From Selenomonadaceae bacterium (GTDB lineage Bacteria; Bacillota; Negativicutes; Selenomonadales; Selenomonadaceae): a stretch of DNA of 64,000 nucleotides. Each line of letters starts with the position of its first letter. Positions within the stretch are counted from its first letter, which is position 1. The DNA lies in NCBI GenBank assembly GCA_017428215.1, contig JAFRRH010000064.1:62001-126000 (forward strand). The letters run 5' to 3'. The position numbers and the translations under genes were made by a program. Positions 1-8,964 of this stretch are shown one piece after another. The notes beneath the pieces are model-generated. The model had not been told where the DNA came from and searched no databases. It saw only the letters and a program-made list of their open reading frames with translations.

Positions 1-1229
1 CACACGTTATCGAAGAGGCTCGGCGATGTCTGCAATGCAAAAAACCACTCTGCAGAATCAAAGGTTGCCCGATTGAAACAAATATTCCCGAAATGATTCG
101 CCTATTCCTTGCCGGTCAAACGGTGGAGGCGGGGCGCATGCTCTTTGAAAATAATCCGCTTAGCGTCGTCTGTTCACTCGTCTGCGACCACGAAAACCAA
201 TGCGAGGGCAACTGTATTCAAGGTAAACGCAAAGACGGTTCGGCAGTTCAAATTCCTAGCATTGAAAATTACATTTCCGATTTTTATTTCGATAAGATAA
301 GTCTCGATCGCTTGCCTGATAATGGTCAACGTGTCGCGATTATCGGCTCTGGTCCCGCTGGCATAACTATTGCCATTAAACTTGCCGCGCTCGGTTATCG
401 TATCACTATTTTTGAACGCATGGATAAAGTCGGCGGCATGATGCGCTATGGAATTCCCGCTTTCCGTCTGCCAAAAAATATTCTCGACCGCTATCAAACT
501 AAGTTACGCCAAATGGGAATTCATTTCCGCCCAAATACCGCGATTGGCGGCGCACTTCATCTCGACGATTTATTTAACGACGGCTACGAAGCAATTTTTA
601 TCGGCACCGGCGTTTGGCGTCCGCGCAGACCGCACGTTAAAGGCGAATCTCTCGGCAATGTTCACTACGCGATTGATTACTTGCAAAATCCCGACGCTTA
701 CCAGTTGGGCGATAATGTCGCGATTATCGGCGCGGGCAATTCCGCTATCGATGTGGCGCGTACCGTCGTCCGTCAAGGCTCTCGTCATGTAACGCTTTAT
801 GCTCGTCGTCAAAGAATCGCCGCCAGCCAACGTGAACTAGATTATGCTGCTGTCGACGGAATTGAACTTCAACAAGGCATGGCGATTAAAGAATTCACGG
901 AGGAAGGTCCTATTTTCACGCCGAGAATTTACGACGAACAGGGCAATTTAATTCGTGAGGAAGAACCTGTACTTATGCCTGCTGACAGTACGATTATCGC
1001 CATTAGTCAAGGTCCCAAAGATAAAATTGTAAACACGACGCACGATTTAACAGTTGATAAGAACGGCTTGATTGTCGTTGACGAGGAAGGACGCACCACT
1101 CGCGAAGGTGTCTTTTCTAGCGGCGACGTTGTAATTGGCGCAAAAAATGTCGTGCTTGCCGTCAAATATTCTAAAATCGTCGCTAAAGCTATGGACGAAT
1201 ATTTATCCGCTAAACGTGCCGACAAATAA
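1..1229 (+). CDS. NAD(P)-dependent glutamate synthase small subunit-like flavin oxidoreductase (5' truncated by window)
   Basis: The reading frame is open from base 3, so the gene runs in from the left edge; 408 residues are visible. Near the start is a Cys cluster spaced C-x2-C-x4-C-x4-C, then a second Cys group (C-x3-C, then C-x3-C), as in the 4Fe-4S region of GltD-type proteins. An FAD-binding loop (IIGSGPAGI) follows, then a NAD(P)-binding loop (IIGAGNSAID) and a C-terminal GD flavin motif (SSGDVV). This family passes electrons from NADPH to glutamate synthase, or acts in related complexes such as NfnB or dihydropyrimidine dehydrogenase-like enzymes. With the partner gene outside the window I cannot say which. 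It ends in a bidirectional terminator shared with thiN. Confidence 0.85.
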   Translation, partial: HVIEEARRCLQCKKPLCRIKGCPIETNIPEMIRLFLAGQTVEAGRMLFENNPLSVVCSLVCDHENQCEGNCIQGKRKDGSAVQIPSIENYISDFYFDKISLDRLPDNGQRVAIIGSGPAGITIAIKLAALGYRITIFERMDKVGGMMRYGIPAFRLPKNILDRYQTKLRQMGIHFRPNTAIGGALHLDDLFNDGYEAIFIGTGVWRPRRPHVKGESLGNVHYAIDYLQNPDAYQLGDNVAIIGAGNSAIDVARTVVRQGSRHVTLYARRQRIAASQRELDYAAVDGIELQQGMAIKEFTEEGPIFTPRIYDEQGNLIREEEPVLMPADSTIIAISQGPKDKIVNTTHDLTVDKNGLIVVDEEGRTTREGVFSSGDVVIGAKNVVLAVKYSKIVAKAMDEYLSAKRADK

Positions 1230-1250
1230 ATTTTTAACTACAAAAAAATT

Positions 1251-1276
1251 ATCCCGTCAAGCGGCGGGATTTTTTT
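1251..1276. terminator. Bidirectional rho-independent terminator between GltD-like gene and thiN
   Basis: The hairpin has arms ATCCCG and CGGGAT, with an A-run (7 A) on the left and a T-run on the right, so it can serve both convergent genes. The stop codon of thiN on the minus strand lies in the T-run. Confidence 0.8.
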
Positions 1277-1955
1277 ATTCGTCAAAGCAGAAATAAATTG
1301 CTAATGTGCCACGCTCTAAGCACAAAAAAATTTTATTGTCGTCAGCGCGGTTACTCGTGGCGTTCGGAAAATTTTGCATCAAAGTTGCGCAGTTAAGTTC
1401 CCAATGCAAATTTTTAGTCGTTACACCCGTACAAGTTGAAGTCATCGGCAACAAAGACACGGCAAGCGGTTTTTTAAAAAACTTTACGTCAACTGATTCA
1501 TCGCCGCGCAGATAAAAAATAATTTCGCGGTCATCGGCGAGGAAAATTTTTCTGTTTAAAGCCGCGCAGGAAAAAATCGTGCTATAAAGGTGGTCGAAGC
1601 GTCCGCCAAAACAACCCGTCAAAATTGCGACGTGCTCTCCGAAAATTTCTGTGGCTCGGCTCAAGGCAAGTTGCGTGTCAGTAAAATCTTTATCGGCGGG
1701 ATATTTTTCAACGGGAATATTTTTTGCCCGCGCCCAATCAACAGCAGATTGATTCGCGCTGTCAAAGTCGCCGATTAAAATATCCGGAATCACTTTACAC
1801 GCCTTGCAAAGTTCAATACCTTTATCGATACAAAAAATTTTTCGTCCGCTTGCAACTTCCAAGAAAAATTCGCGGCTCGGAACTCGTCCGCCACTTATGA
1901 ATAAAATTTCCTGCGTACTCGTCGGATAAAAAATTTCACACTGTGGAAGTCTCAT
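1275..1955 (-). CDS. thiN: Thiamine pyrophosphokinase
   Basis: 226 residues. It transfers pyrophosphate from ATP to thiamine to make thiamine diphosphate in the cytoplasm. Family motifs are clear: a substrate-site segment LIGDFDSA, then DKDFTDTQLAL, then TGCFGGRFDH. The ATG at 1955 lies just past the stop of the upstream PBP2 gene (1957), so the two are probably co-transcribed. The open frame extends further upstream into the PBP2 coding sequence, but that part is antisense-free overlap without a family match and is not used. Thiamine pyrophosphokinase downstream of a cell-wall gene is an ordinary Firmicute-style arrangement. Confidence 0.88.
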   Translation of the reverse strand: MRLPQCEIFYPTSTQEILFISGGRVPSREFFLEVASGRKIFCIDKGIELCKACKVIPDILIGDFDSANQSAVDWARAKNIPVEKYPADKDFTDTQLALSRATEIFGEHVAILTGCFGGRFDHLYSTIFSCAALNRKIFLADDREIIFYLRGDESVDVKFFKKPLAVSLLPMTSTCTGVTTKNLHWELNCATLMQNFPNATSNRADDNKIFLCLERGTLAIYFCFDE

Positions 1956-1956
1956 A

Positions 1957-3771
1957 TCAATTACCTGCCTGCGCGGGCGGAGCCATTTCTCCGCGCTGAA
2001 CCATAAGATTGAAAGCTGCCTCCATAATCTGCCGCCCAATCGGAACTGCAGAACTCGCGCCAAAGCCGCCTTGCTCAACAATAACCGCAACGCTGATTGT
2101 CGGATTGTTAAATGGACCGTAGCCGACAAACCAACCGTGATCCGTTCCCTGCGAATTTTCAGCTGTGCCTGTTTTGCCCGCTATATCGTATGGAAAGCCG
2201 ATAAAATTTCTCGCCGCCGTGCCGTTAACTGTAACGTCGTGCAAGCCCGATTGAACTAACTCGATAACCCAAGGCTCAACTTCCAACTCGCCGACAAGTT
2301 CCGGTTGAAAATCCTTAATAACTTCCTTGTCCTGTGTAACGATTTGTCTGACAAGATGAGGCTTAAATCTCTTGCCGTTCGCCGCAATCTCGCCCATAAC
2401 CATTGCCGCTTGCAAGGGCGTAACCAAGTTGAAACCTTGACCAATCGCCGCGTCCATTATCTCCGATAAATAAAACTCGTCGTGATAAACTTCCCACTTA
2501 TATTCCTTCCAATCGGCAAGTCCCGGAGATTCGTAAGGCAAATCAATTCCCGTAACCTTTCCTAAGCCGAACATCATTGCGTATTTTTCTAAGAGGTCGG
2601 CTCCAAGACGATTGCCCATTTCGTAAAAGTAAACGTTATCGGAATGACTTAACGCGGTGTGAAAATCTAACCAACCGAGAGCCTCGCCGCCGGCATTGCC
2701 TTTAGGAACTAACCAATGTTGTCCGCCGTCAAAAATTAATTCGTCGGGAGCAACGCGCCCTGTAGCAAGTGCCGCCGTGCCCGTTACAATTTTAAACGTC
2801 GAACCTGGAGGATATTCACCGGTTATAGCTTTGTTGTCCATCGGGTGGTAGGGATTTTCGTTGATTGCGTTCCAATCTTTGGTTGAAATGCCGTGCGCAA
2901 ATAAATTCGGGTCAAAGGCGGGACGACTTACCAAAGCCAAAACTTCGCCCGTCTGAGGATTTAAAACAACAGCTGCCGCCGCGTGACAACTCAACTGCGC
3001 CAACATATCATCAACGGCTTTTTCTGCGGCAACTTGTAAATCGCGGTCAATCGTCAAAATCAAATCGTAGCCGGGCTTAGGTTCCTTCCTGCCCAAAATT
3101 TGTACAGGCTTGCCCGCAACGTCAACTTCAACTTGCTCGCCGCCATTTTCGCCGCGAATTTCTTTATCGTAAACGCGCTCCAAACCAAACTTGCCGATAA
3201 TGTCGCCCGATTTGTAGCCCTCGTCTTTTTTAGTCTCAAGTTCGGCGTCGGAAATTTCGCTGACGTAGCCAAAAGTATGTGCGCCCTCTTGCTTTAGTGC
3301 GTAATTTCTAAGCGGCTGAACTTCAATAACGACGCCAGGATATAAATCTTTTTGCTCCTCGATAATCGTAACAATATCGGGCGTCACGTCGGGGCGAATT
3401 CTAATTGGGTCAAAGCCGGAGTGCACAGAAATTTTTTGCTCAATCTCTTCTTTGGGGACGTTCAAAAGTTTAGCAACGCGGTCGACGACTTCGGGCGAAA
3501 TGGGCGCAGTCAACGGCAAAAGTGACACGCTGAAACCCGGACGATTACTAACGAGCAGTTGCCCGTTTCTATCGTAAAAAGTTCCACGCGGAGCCATTGA
3601 CGGGATAATTCGGATTCGATTGCCGTCGGCGAGATGTGCATAATATTCACCGTCATAAATTTGTAGATAGCCGACACGCGCAATCAAAATCGCAATGATA
3701 AGCGTCGCCATAATCGCAAGCGGTTTAAGTCGTCCGATATATTCCTCTCCATTGTTCGAGTTGTCAATCAC
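1957..3771 (-). CDS. mrdA: Penicillin-binding protein 2, rod-shape transpeptidase
   Basis: 604 residues, GTG start preceded by GGAGG at good spacing. It cross-links peptidoglycan during elongation, anchored in the inner membrane by a single N-terminal segment (about residues 17-36). A PBP dimerisation domain follows. The C-terminal transpeptidase domain has the three catalytic motifs: STFK at about 324-327, SDN at about 377-379 and KTGT at about 533-536. The SRP(A)FDPN segment near 282 is typical of the PBP2 class. It is divergent from the decarboxylase gene across a 64-bp gap that holds promoter-like sequence. The mreBCD partners are not in the window. Confidence 0.92.
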   Translation of the reverse strand: MIDNSNNGEEYIGRLKPLAIMATLIIAILIARVGYLQIYDGEYYAHLADGNRIRIIPSMAPRGTFYDRNGQLLVSNRPGFSVSLLPLTAPISPEVVDRVAKLLNVPKEEIEQKISVHSGFDPIRIRPDVTPDIVTIIEEQKDLYPGVVIEVQPLRNYALKQEGAHTFGYVSEISDAELETKKDEGYKSGDIIGKFGLERVYDKEIRGENGGEQVEVDVAGKPVQILGRKEPKPGYDLILTIDRDLQVAAEKAVDDMLAQLSCHAAAAVVLNPQTGEVLALVSRPAFDPNLFAHGISTKDWNAINENPYHPMDNKAITGEYPPGSTFKIVTGTAALATGRVAPDELIFDGGQHWLVPKGNAGGEALGWLDFHTALSHSDNVYFYEMGNRLGADLLEKYAMMFGLGKVTGIDLPYESPGLADWKEYKWEVYHDEFYLSEIMDAAIGQGFNLVTPLQAAMVMGEIAANGKRFKPHLVRQIVTQDKEVIKDFQPELVGELEVEPWVIELVQSGLHDVTVNGTAARNFIGFPYDIAGKTGTAENSQGTDHGWFVGYGPFNNPTISVAVIVEQGGFGASSAVPIGRQIMEAAFNLMVQRGEMAPPAQAGN

Positions 3772-3772
3772 G

Positions 3773-3800
3773 TTGCAAATCCTCCCAAAACTTTTATAAT
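3773..3800 (+). promoter_or_regulatory. Sigma-A-like promoter for the Orn/Lys/Arg decarboxylase gene
   Basis: TTGCAA, a 16-base spacer and a perfect TATAAT, 36 bases before the GTG start. A reverse-strand TATAAT (3808-3813) in the same 64-bp gap could be the -10 box of mrdA, but its -35 region is weak. Confidence 0.55.
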
Positions 3801-3835
3801 CGACGAAATTATATCATGCAAAGGAGAAATTTAAA

Positions 3836-5260
3836 GTGGCAAAAAATTTTTATGCACCAATCGCGGCGGCAATGCAAAAATATTCAACGGATAAAGTTTT
3901 ACCGTTCCACACGCCAGGACATAAGCAAGGACGCGGCGCACATGAATTTTTACGAGGACTTTTAACGGCGGAGGGTTTTCGGCAAGAAGTTTCGCTTATG
4001 GAAGAATTGGACGACTTACACGCGCCGCAAACTTGCATAAAAGCCGCGCAGATTTTAGCGGCAAAACTTTGGCACGCGGACGAGACAATTTTTTTCGTAA
4101 ACGGAACGACGTCAGCAGTGCAAGCAATGATTTTCGGAACGCTCAAGGCGGGCGATTTGATTATGATTCCACGCAATGCTCATCGGTCGGTTATCGCGGG
4201 ATTAATTTTGTCGGGAGCAATGCCAATTTTTCTACCGGTGGAATTCGACGCGGAATTTAATTTGCCACTAAATGTAAGTGTCGAGACGATTGAACGAGCG
4301 ATTAAAAAATTCCCACAAGCCAAAGCGATTTTATTAGTATCGCCGAATTATTATGGCGTGGCGGCAGATTTAGAAAAAATTTCTAAGTTGGTACACGCGG
4401 CGGGAATGCTTTTATTAATCGACGAGGCTCACGGAGCACATTTGACATTTTGCGACGAGTTGCCAATTTCGGCAATGGAAGCGGGCGCAGATTTAGCCGC
4501 GCAGTCGACGCATAAAATTTTAGGTTCGTTAACACAAACTTCCATGCTAATGATAAAAAAATCCGTTGACGTGGAGCGCGTTAAAATAGCGGCAAGCCTT
4601 TTGCAGACGACCAGCCCGAATCAGTTATTGTTGGCGTCGTTAGACATAGCTCGCTTGCAAATGGAGCTTGACGGACGGGAAAAAATCTGCGCGGCAGTTG
4701 AGTTATCTAAAAAATTGCGTGGCGAGATAAAAAAAATTCACGGACTGAAAACTTTCGACTCCGTGAAAAATTTTTCGTTAGACTTAACAAAAGTAACTGT
4801 GAACGTTCAAGATTTAGGCTTAACGGGGCAAAAGGCAGAAAAAATTTTGCGCCGCGATTTGAAAGTTCAATGCGAGCTATCAGACGCGGCGAATCTTTTA
4901 TTTTTGATAACGTATGCTGACGACGCGGAGACAATTTCCAAATTGATTGAGGCGTTAAAACTTTTGCCGCGCAGGTCATCTAAAAAATTTTTGTCGTCGT
5001 CATTATCGGCAGAAATTTCATTGGCGGCAATGTCGCCGCGAGAAACTTTTTATTCATCAATAGAAAAAATAAAATTAGAAGAATCGGTCGGGAGAATCTG
5101 CGCGGAGGAAATAACTTTTTATCCGCCTGGAGTGCCGCTCATTATGCCTGGTGAAAAAATATCTGAACAGGCAATCGAAATAATTCAGCAATCGACAGGG
5201 CGAGCAATCGGCGCGAGTGATAAAACTTTGGCTACGATAAAAGTTGTCAAAGGTCGCTGA
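3836..5260 (+). CDS. Orn/Lys/Arg decarboxylase family protein (PLP-dependent, fold type I)
   Basis: 474 residues, GTG start after an AAAGGAG ribosome site. The N-terminal half has the family signature FHTPGHKQG near residue 24, the PLP-site DEAHGAH near 196 and the Schiff-base lysine in STHKILGS (about K227). The C-terminal portion (about 400-470) carries the YPPGVPLIMPGE segment of the family's C-terminal domain. Enzymes of this short class, without the wing domain, decarboxylate lysine, arginine or ornithine to make polyamines; the substrate cannot be decided from sequence. It has its own promoter and overlaps the convergent FtsA-like gene by 14 bases at the 3' ends. Confidence 0.88.
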   Translation: MAKNFYAPIAAAMQKYSTDKVLPFHTPGHKQGRGAHEFLRGLLTAEGFRQEVSLMEELDDLHAPQTCIKAAQILAAKLWHADETIFFVNGTTSAVQAMIFGTLKAGDLIMIPRNAHRSVIAGLILSGAMPIFLPVEFDAEFNLPLNVSVETIERAIKKFPQAKAILLVSPNYYGVAADLEKISKLVHAAGMLLLIDEAHGAHLTFCDELPISAMEAGADLAAQSTHKILGSLTQTSMLMIKKSVDVERVKIAASLLQTTSPNQLLLASLDIARLQMELDGREKICAAVELSKKLRGEIKKIHGLKTFDSVKNFSLDLTKVTVNVQDLGLTGQKAEKILRRDLKVQCELSDAANLLFLITYADDAETISKLIEALKLLPRRSSKKFLSSSLSAEISLAAMSPRETFYSSIEKIKLEESVGRICAEEITFYPPGVPLIMPGEKISEQAIEIIQQSTGRAIGASDKTLATIKVVKGR

Positions 5261-7610
5261 TTGAAAATTTTTTCTGCGGAGTGTCGCGAACGGGCGTTTC
5301 CAAATCGTCAAGCGGTTTGAATTCCATACCGTCGGGCGTCTTTAAAATAATTTCGAGTTGGTCGCCGCTCTTAACTGGGTCGGCAAATTCGACGGGCTTG
5401 CCGTTGACTTTAATTACAAAACTCATACGACTTTTGGCGGGCGGCGGTTTGAAGTTCACGGCAAGGAGCGCGTCGCTTACCATGACAAAATTTTTCTCTT
5501 CGCGCTCGTAAACAATCTGTGCGCCGTCCTCAATAATCGTGTTCTCGTTGGAAACTCTACCGTTGACGCTCAATAAAATCGTTGTCGTCGTCGGAACAGA
5601 ATATTCCTTACTGTTATAAAAAATTTTAACGGCGGCGGCGCGGCTTTCGTCCTTGATAATCTCGCCAACTTTAATCGTGTCGTTGGCAACGTATTCAATG
5701 GCGTCGCCGGCTTTAGGAATGTCTGAAACATCTGCGCGGTCGCCGTTTAGGAAAATATCGGGCGTGCAAGTGTAGTGCGCCTTACTGCCGTTTAGCGTGT
5801 AATAAATTTTTTTACCGGCGGGCGGATAATTCGCCAATCTCAACATTTCGCCGATTGTGCGCTTAACTTTTGTATTTAAAATGTCGCCGTCTTTAAGAAT
5901 TCGGCTAGGCAAGCTAACTTCGTCGTTAACTAAAAGTTTCGGCGCGACAGAAAAATCTTTACCGTTAACGCTGACTGTAAAAGTTGGCTCGATTGCAACA
6001 ATGTCATCAATTTTTACCTGCGCGGAAATGCCGTCTTCGCCAGGCTCAATTTTTATTCGGCAATTATTTTCAATCGGCGTTTCCAAAGTGGCGGGTTCGT
6101 CGTTGACAAAAACTTTCGCGAAAGTCCCAAGCGTGCCGGGAAAAGATTTTTTTTCGCCGTCAACGGTAATCATCAGACCGAATCCGGGCTTGCCGTTAAA
6201 TTTTTTATAATCAATGCCCGCGCTCAAAATCGCGTCGCTAACCGTCAAGTCACGGAAGTGGAAGAGATTTACTTCTTGCTCGTTAATCATGACGTTAAAG
6301 AAATGGAAAGTATCAGTCGAGGCAACTTTTAAAATTCCAAGCGGAGTTGCGGCGTCAGGCGATTGCAACGCGGCGGGAATATTTTTAATGCCTTCGACAT
6401 TATCGGGCTTGCGAACGGCTACGCGGTCAAGTGGCATGTTCAAAGCTTCAGCGACGAGTTTATTTAAATTGGGCGACAATGCTCCGCCACCGACTAACAA
6501 CAGAGCTTGAGGCGGTTCATTGCCGTTGAGTTCCAAAATCGTCTTAGCAATAGCGTTTGCAATCATTCCGACGTTTTCATTAATCGGCATGAGAATTTCT
6601 TCCGCCGTCAAGTCGTAGGGACGTCCGAGAATATCATTAAAAACTGCACCCTTGCCATTAGTTGCCTTGCGTTTAATCTCTTCGGCAACGTTGAAGTCCA
6701 ATAAAAATCTTTGCGAAATCGCCTCTGTAACTTCGTCGCCAGCGAGCGGCACCATACCATAAGCAATAACTGAACCGTTTTTAGTTATGGCAACGTCGGA
6801 AGTGCCCGCGCCAATGTCAACGAGGACAATATTTAAATGGCGCATAGATGGCGGAACCAAAACATTAATCGCGGCAATAGGCTCCAAAGTTAATGCGCGA
6901 ACTTCAAGTCCGGCATAAGCCAGCGCAGTTTGCATAGAATCGACAACTTGACGCGGAAGAAATGTTGCGATGACTTTTGTCTTAGCAATCTTGCCGCGTT
7001 GTCCAATTAAACTTTTTAACCGAATGCCGTCGAGTTCATAGTTAATAATGCTAAAGCCGACGCAGTAATAAATTTTAGTATCAATTTTTTTCTCGATAGT
7101 TAGTTGCGATTGAGCGGCTTGAACAGCGGCAAAATTTAAACTGCTCTGAATTTCGTCGGTAATAACGCCGTTGACTTCGACAGTTGCCTCTCCGTTCATG
7201 GTGTAGAGGGCACGACCAGCCGCCGCGATTGCCGCGCTCTTAAGTTCGCCGACTTGTTCCGCCAAAAAATTTTTCACGCGGATAATAACTTCTGCGACTT
7301 GAGGCACGTCGTGAATTTGACCGTCGAGCATTGCGCGGCTTGTATGTTCCAATCTGTACGTCGCAATGATTTTCATTTTGCCATCGTCGTCTTGTTCTGC
7401 TACAATTCCGATAACCGAGCGCGTCCCAATATCGAGAGCAAAAACTTTTTCTCGTCCGTCGGTTTTGTAGTCAACTTTTTTCCGTTCACGTTTAGGTTTT
7501 AGTTCTATTTTTTTTGCTCGTCCGCGCTTTGGCTTATCGTCTTTTTTAGCTCGTAAGCGTCGCGGTTTTTCTTCAACGGTTTGAGATTCGTCGATAATTT
7601 TATCTGTCAT
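5247..7610 (-). CDS. FtsA/PilM-type actin-like ATPase with long repetitive C-terminal region
   Basis: 787 residues from ATG 7610, which follows AAGGAG at 8-base spacing. An upstream in-frame ATG at 7664 also has a weaker site. Order of parts: a basic, Lys/Arg-rich tail (about 1-55); an FtsA-like ATPase core with phosphate-binding loops LDIGTRSV (about 58) and VDIGAGTSDVAI (about 268), and a glycine-rich LLVGGGALSPN (about 375); then some 350 residues of repeated beta-rich units. Each unit has an NG/ND turn followed by a GD turn (for example VNGKPVEF then VKSGDQLEI). Classical FtsA is about 420 residues and ends in a membrane helix, which I do not see here. It is probably a cell-division or envelope-associated actin-like protein; the partner is unknown. 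Confidence 0.75.
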   Translation of the reverse strand: MTDKIIDESQTVEEKPRRLRAKKDDKPKRGRAKKIELKPKRERKKVDYKTDGREKVFALDIGTRSVIGIVAEQDDDGKMKIIATYRLEHTSRAMLDGQIHDVPQVAEVIIRVKNFLAEQVGELKSAAIAAAGRALYTMNGEATVEVNGVITDEIQSSLNFAAVQAAQSQLTIEKKIDTKIYYCVGFSIINYELDGIRLKSLIGQRGKIAKTKVIATFLPRQVVDSMQTALAYAGLEVRALTLEPIAAINVLVPPSMRHLNIVLVDIGAGTSDVAITKNGSVIAYGMVPLAGDEVTEAISQRFLLDFNVAEEIKRKATNGKGAVFNDILGRPYDLTAEEILMPINENVGMIANAIAKTILELNGNEPPQALLLVGGGALSPNLNKLVAEALNMPLDRVAVRKPDNVEGIKNIPAALQSPDAATPLGILKVASTDTFHFFNVMINEQEVNLFHFRDLTVSDAILSAGIDYKKFNGKPGFGLMITVDGEKKSFPGTLGTFAKVFVNDEPATLETPIENNCRIKIEPGEDGISAQVKIDDIVAIEPTFTVSVNGKDFSVAPKLLVNDEVSLPSRILKDGDILNTKVKRTIGEMLRLANYPPAGKKIYYTLNGSKAHYTCTPDIFLNGDRADVSDIPKAGDAIEYVANDTIKVGEIIKDESRAAAVKIFYNSKEYSVPTTTTILLSVNGRVSNENTIIEDGAQIVYEREEKNFVMVSDALLAVNFKPPPAKSRMSFVIKVNGKPVEFADPVKSGDQLEIILKTPDGMEFKPLDDLETPVRDTPQKKFSISDL

Positions 7611-7709
7611 AGAATTTTCTCCTTGCCAATTAAAGGTTATTGCGTTTATTTCGCGAATTAACATGATTATCCTTTCAACCGAGTAAAAACTTGCAAAGGC
7701 GGTGCGGAC

Positions 7710-8948
7710 ATGACGGGGAGCAGAGAAGTCATAACGGGCGGCGACTTTAAGCGCATGGTTGCCGGCGCGTACAGTGAATTTCTTTTAGAATATGAGACGA
7801 TAAACGGACTTAGCGGCGCGGGGACTTTGGCGGGCACGCACATTTTGCGGACAATGGGCGCGGCGGTTATGCCTCTTGCCGACGCTAAAGATGATTCGAT
7901 TGGCGGCTTATCTCGCAGAGTTTCAACGGCGGCGGTTTTCGGTGCGCGTGGAAATGCGGGTGTCGTCTTGGCTCAAATGTTTCGCGGGATAAGTGCGGGG
8001 CTTGTCGGCAAATATGAGGCGACTGGCTCGGAATTCGGCAAGGCTTTTCAATACGGAATTTTATATGCGCAACGAGTTGTCCCCGACGAACCGGAAATTC
8101 CGTTTATCACAGTTGCAAAGGCGGTGGCAAAGGGAGCCTATCACGCAGTACGCGACGGCATGCCGATTGTAGAAATTTTATACAAGGCGATTCAATCGGG
8201 CGAAACGGCGATTAAAGAATTAGAACTTGGCGACGCGGGCGCAAATATCATGTTAAGCTTTTTGAAGGGTTGCTTAAAAGGGCTTGACGGAAATTTTGTT
8301 TCGCCGGCAGTAAGTTTGTCGTTAGGCTTAGGAACGCATAAAAATATGCCAGATCCGCGCAACGATTTAGTGCGTCCGTATTGCATAAGATTGCGCGTTA
8401 AAAATTCCAAAGCTAGCTTACCCGAACTTGAACGGCAAATGCGCGACTTTAGCAGTTTTTCAATCGTGGAGCGTGCACGCGGCGGCTTAGATGTTCACGT
8501 TCACACAGATCACGTTGGAAAAACTTTGGAGCAAGCAATCGGTTGGGGACCGCTCTCGGAAGTCAAGATAACCAACATGAGCGAGGCGCACGCATTACCA
8601 TTCCACGAAGCGTTAATGAAAGTTGCCGCGCTTGCCGTCGCCAAAGATTCTGAAGAGGCGCAAAAACTTCAAGACGCGGGCGCATCAATTTTAGTTTCGG
8701 GGAGCGCGGAGTCGTCGCCGTCTTTAGCGGAAATAATCGGCGCGGCACATTCGGATTTGGCGTCTAGTTATGTTTTAGTCGCGTCAAGCCCCGATTATCA
8801 TTTGGTTTTCAAGCAGGCTAAAAGACTTTTGGACGGGCGTGTCGAATTAGTTTTAGCTAATACGTTTGAAGAAACTTTAACCGCCCTGAAAAAATTTTCA
8901 ACGGGTTTATCCGCGTTGGAGAACGCAAAACTTATGTCGCAATTTTAA
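7710..8948 (+). CDS. DAK2-domain protein, FakA-like fatty-acid kinase/phosphatase family
   Basis: 412 residues. The N-terminal DAK2 (DhaL-like) domain has the nucleotide-site motif GARGNAGVVLAQMFRG near residue 78. The middle domain has HVHTDHVGKTLEQA near 253 and a KITNM segment, both characteristic of FakA-type proteins. FakA proteins phosphorylate fatty acids bound by FakB for phospholipid synthesis; this one is shorter than the usual ~550 residues, so the substrate is less certain. The last ~99 bases have been copied twice into the GT61 array that follows directly. Only 16 bases separate its stop from the first GT61 start, so the array is probably read from this gene's transcript. Confidence 0.8.
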   Translation: MTGSREVITGGDFKRMVAGAYSEFLLEYETINGLSGAGTLAGTHILRTMGAAVMPLADAKDDSIGGLSRRVSTAAVFGARGNAGVVLAQMFRGISAGLVGKYEATGSEFGKAFQYGILYAQRVVPDEPEIPFITVAKAVAKGAYHAVRDGMPIVEILYKAIQSGETAIKELELGDAGANIMLSFLKGCLKGLDGNFVSPAVSLSLGLGTHKNMPDPRNDLVRPYCIRLRVKNSKASLPELERQMRDFSSFSIVERARGGLDVHVHTDHVGKTLEQAIGWGPLSEVKITNMSEAHALPFHEALMKVAALAVAKDSEEAQKLQDAGASILVSGSAESSPSLAEIIGAAHSDLASSYVLVASSPDYHLVFKQAKRLLDGRVELVLANTFEETLTALKKFSTGLSALENAKLMSQF

Positions 8949-8964
8949 GAAGGAGGTTTTACTT

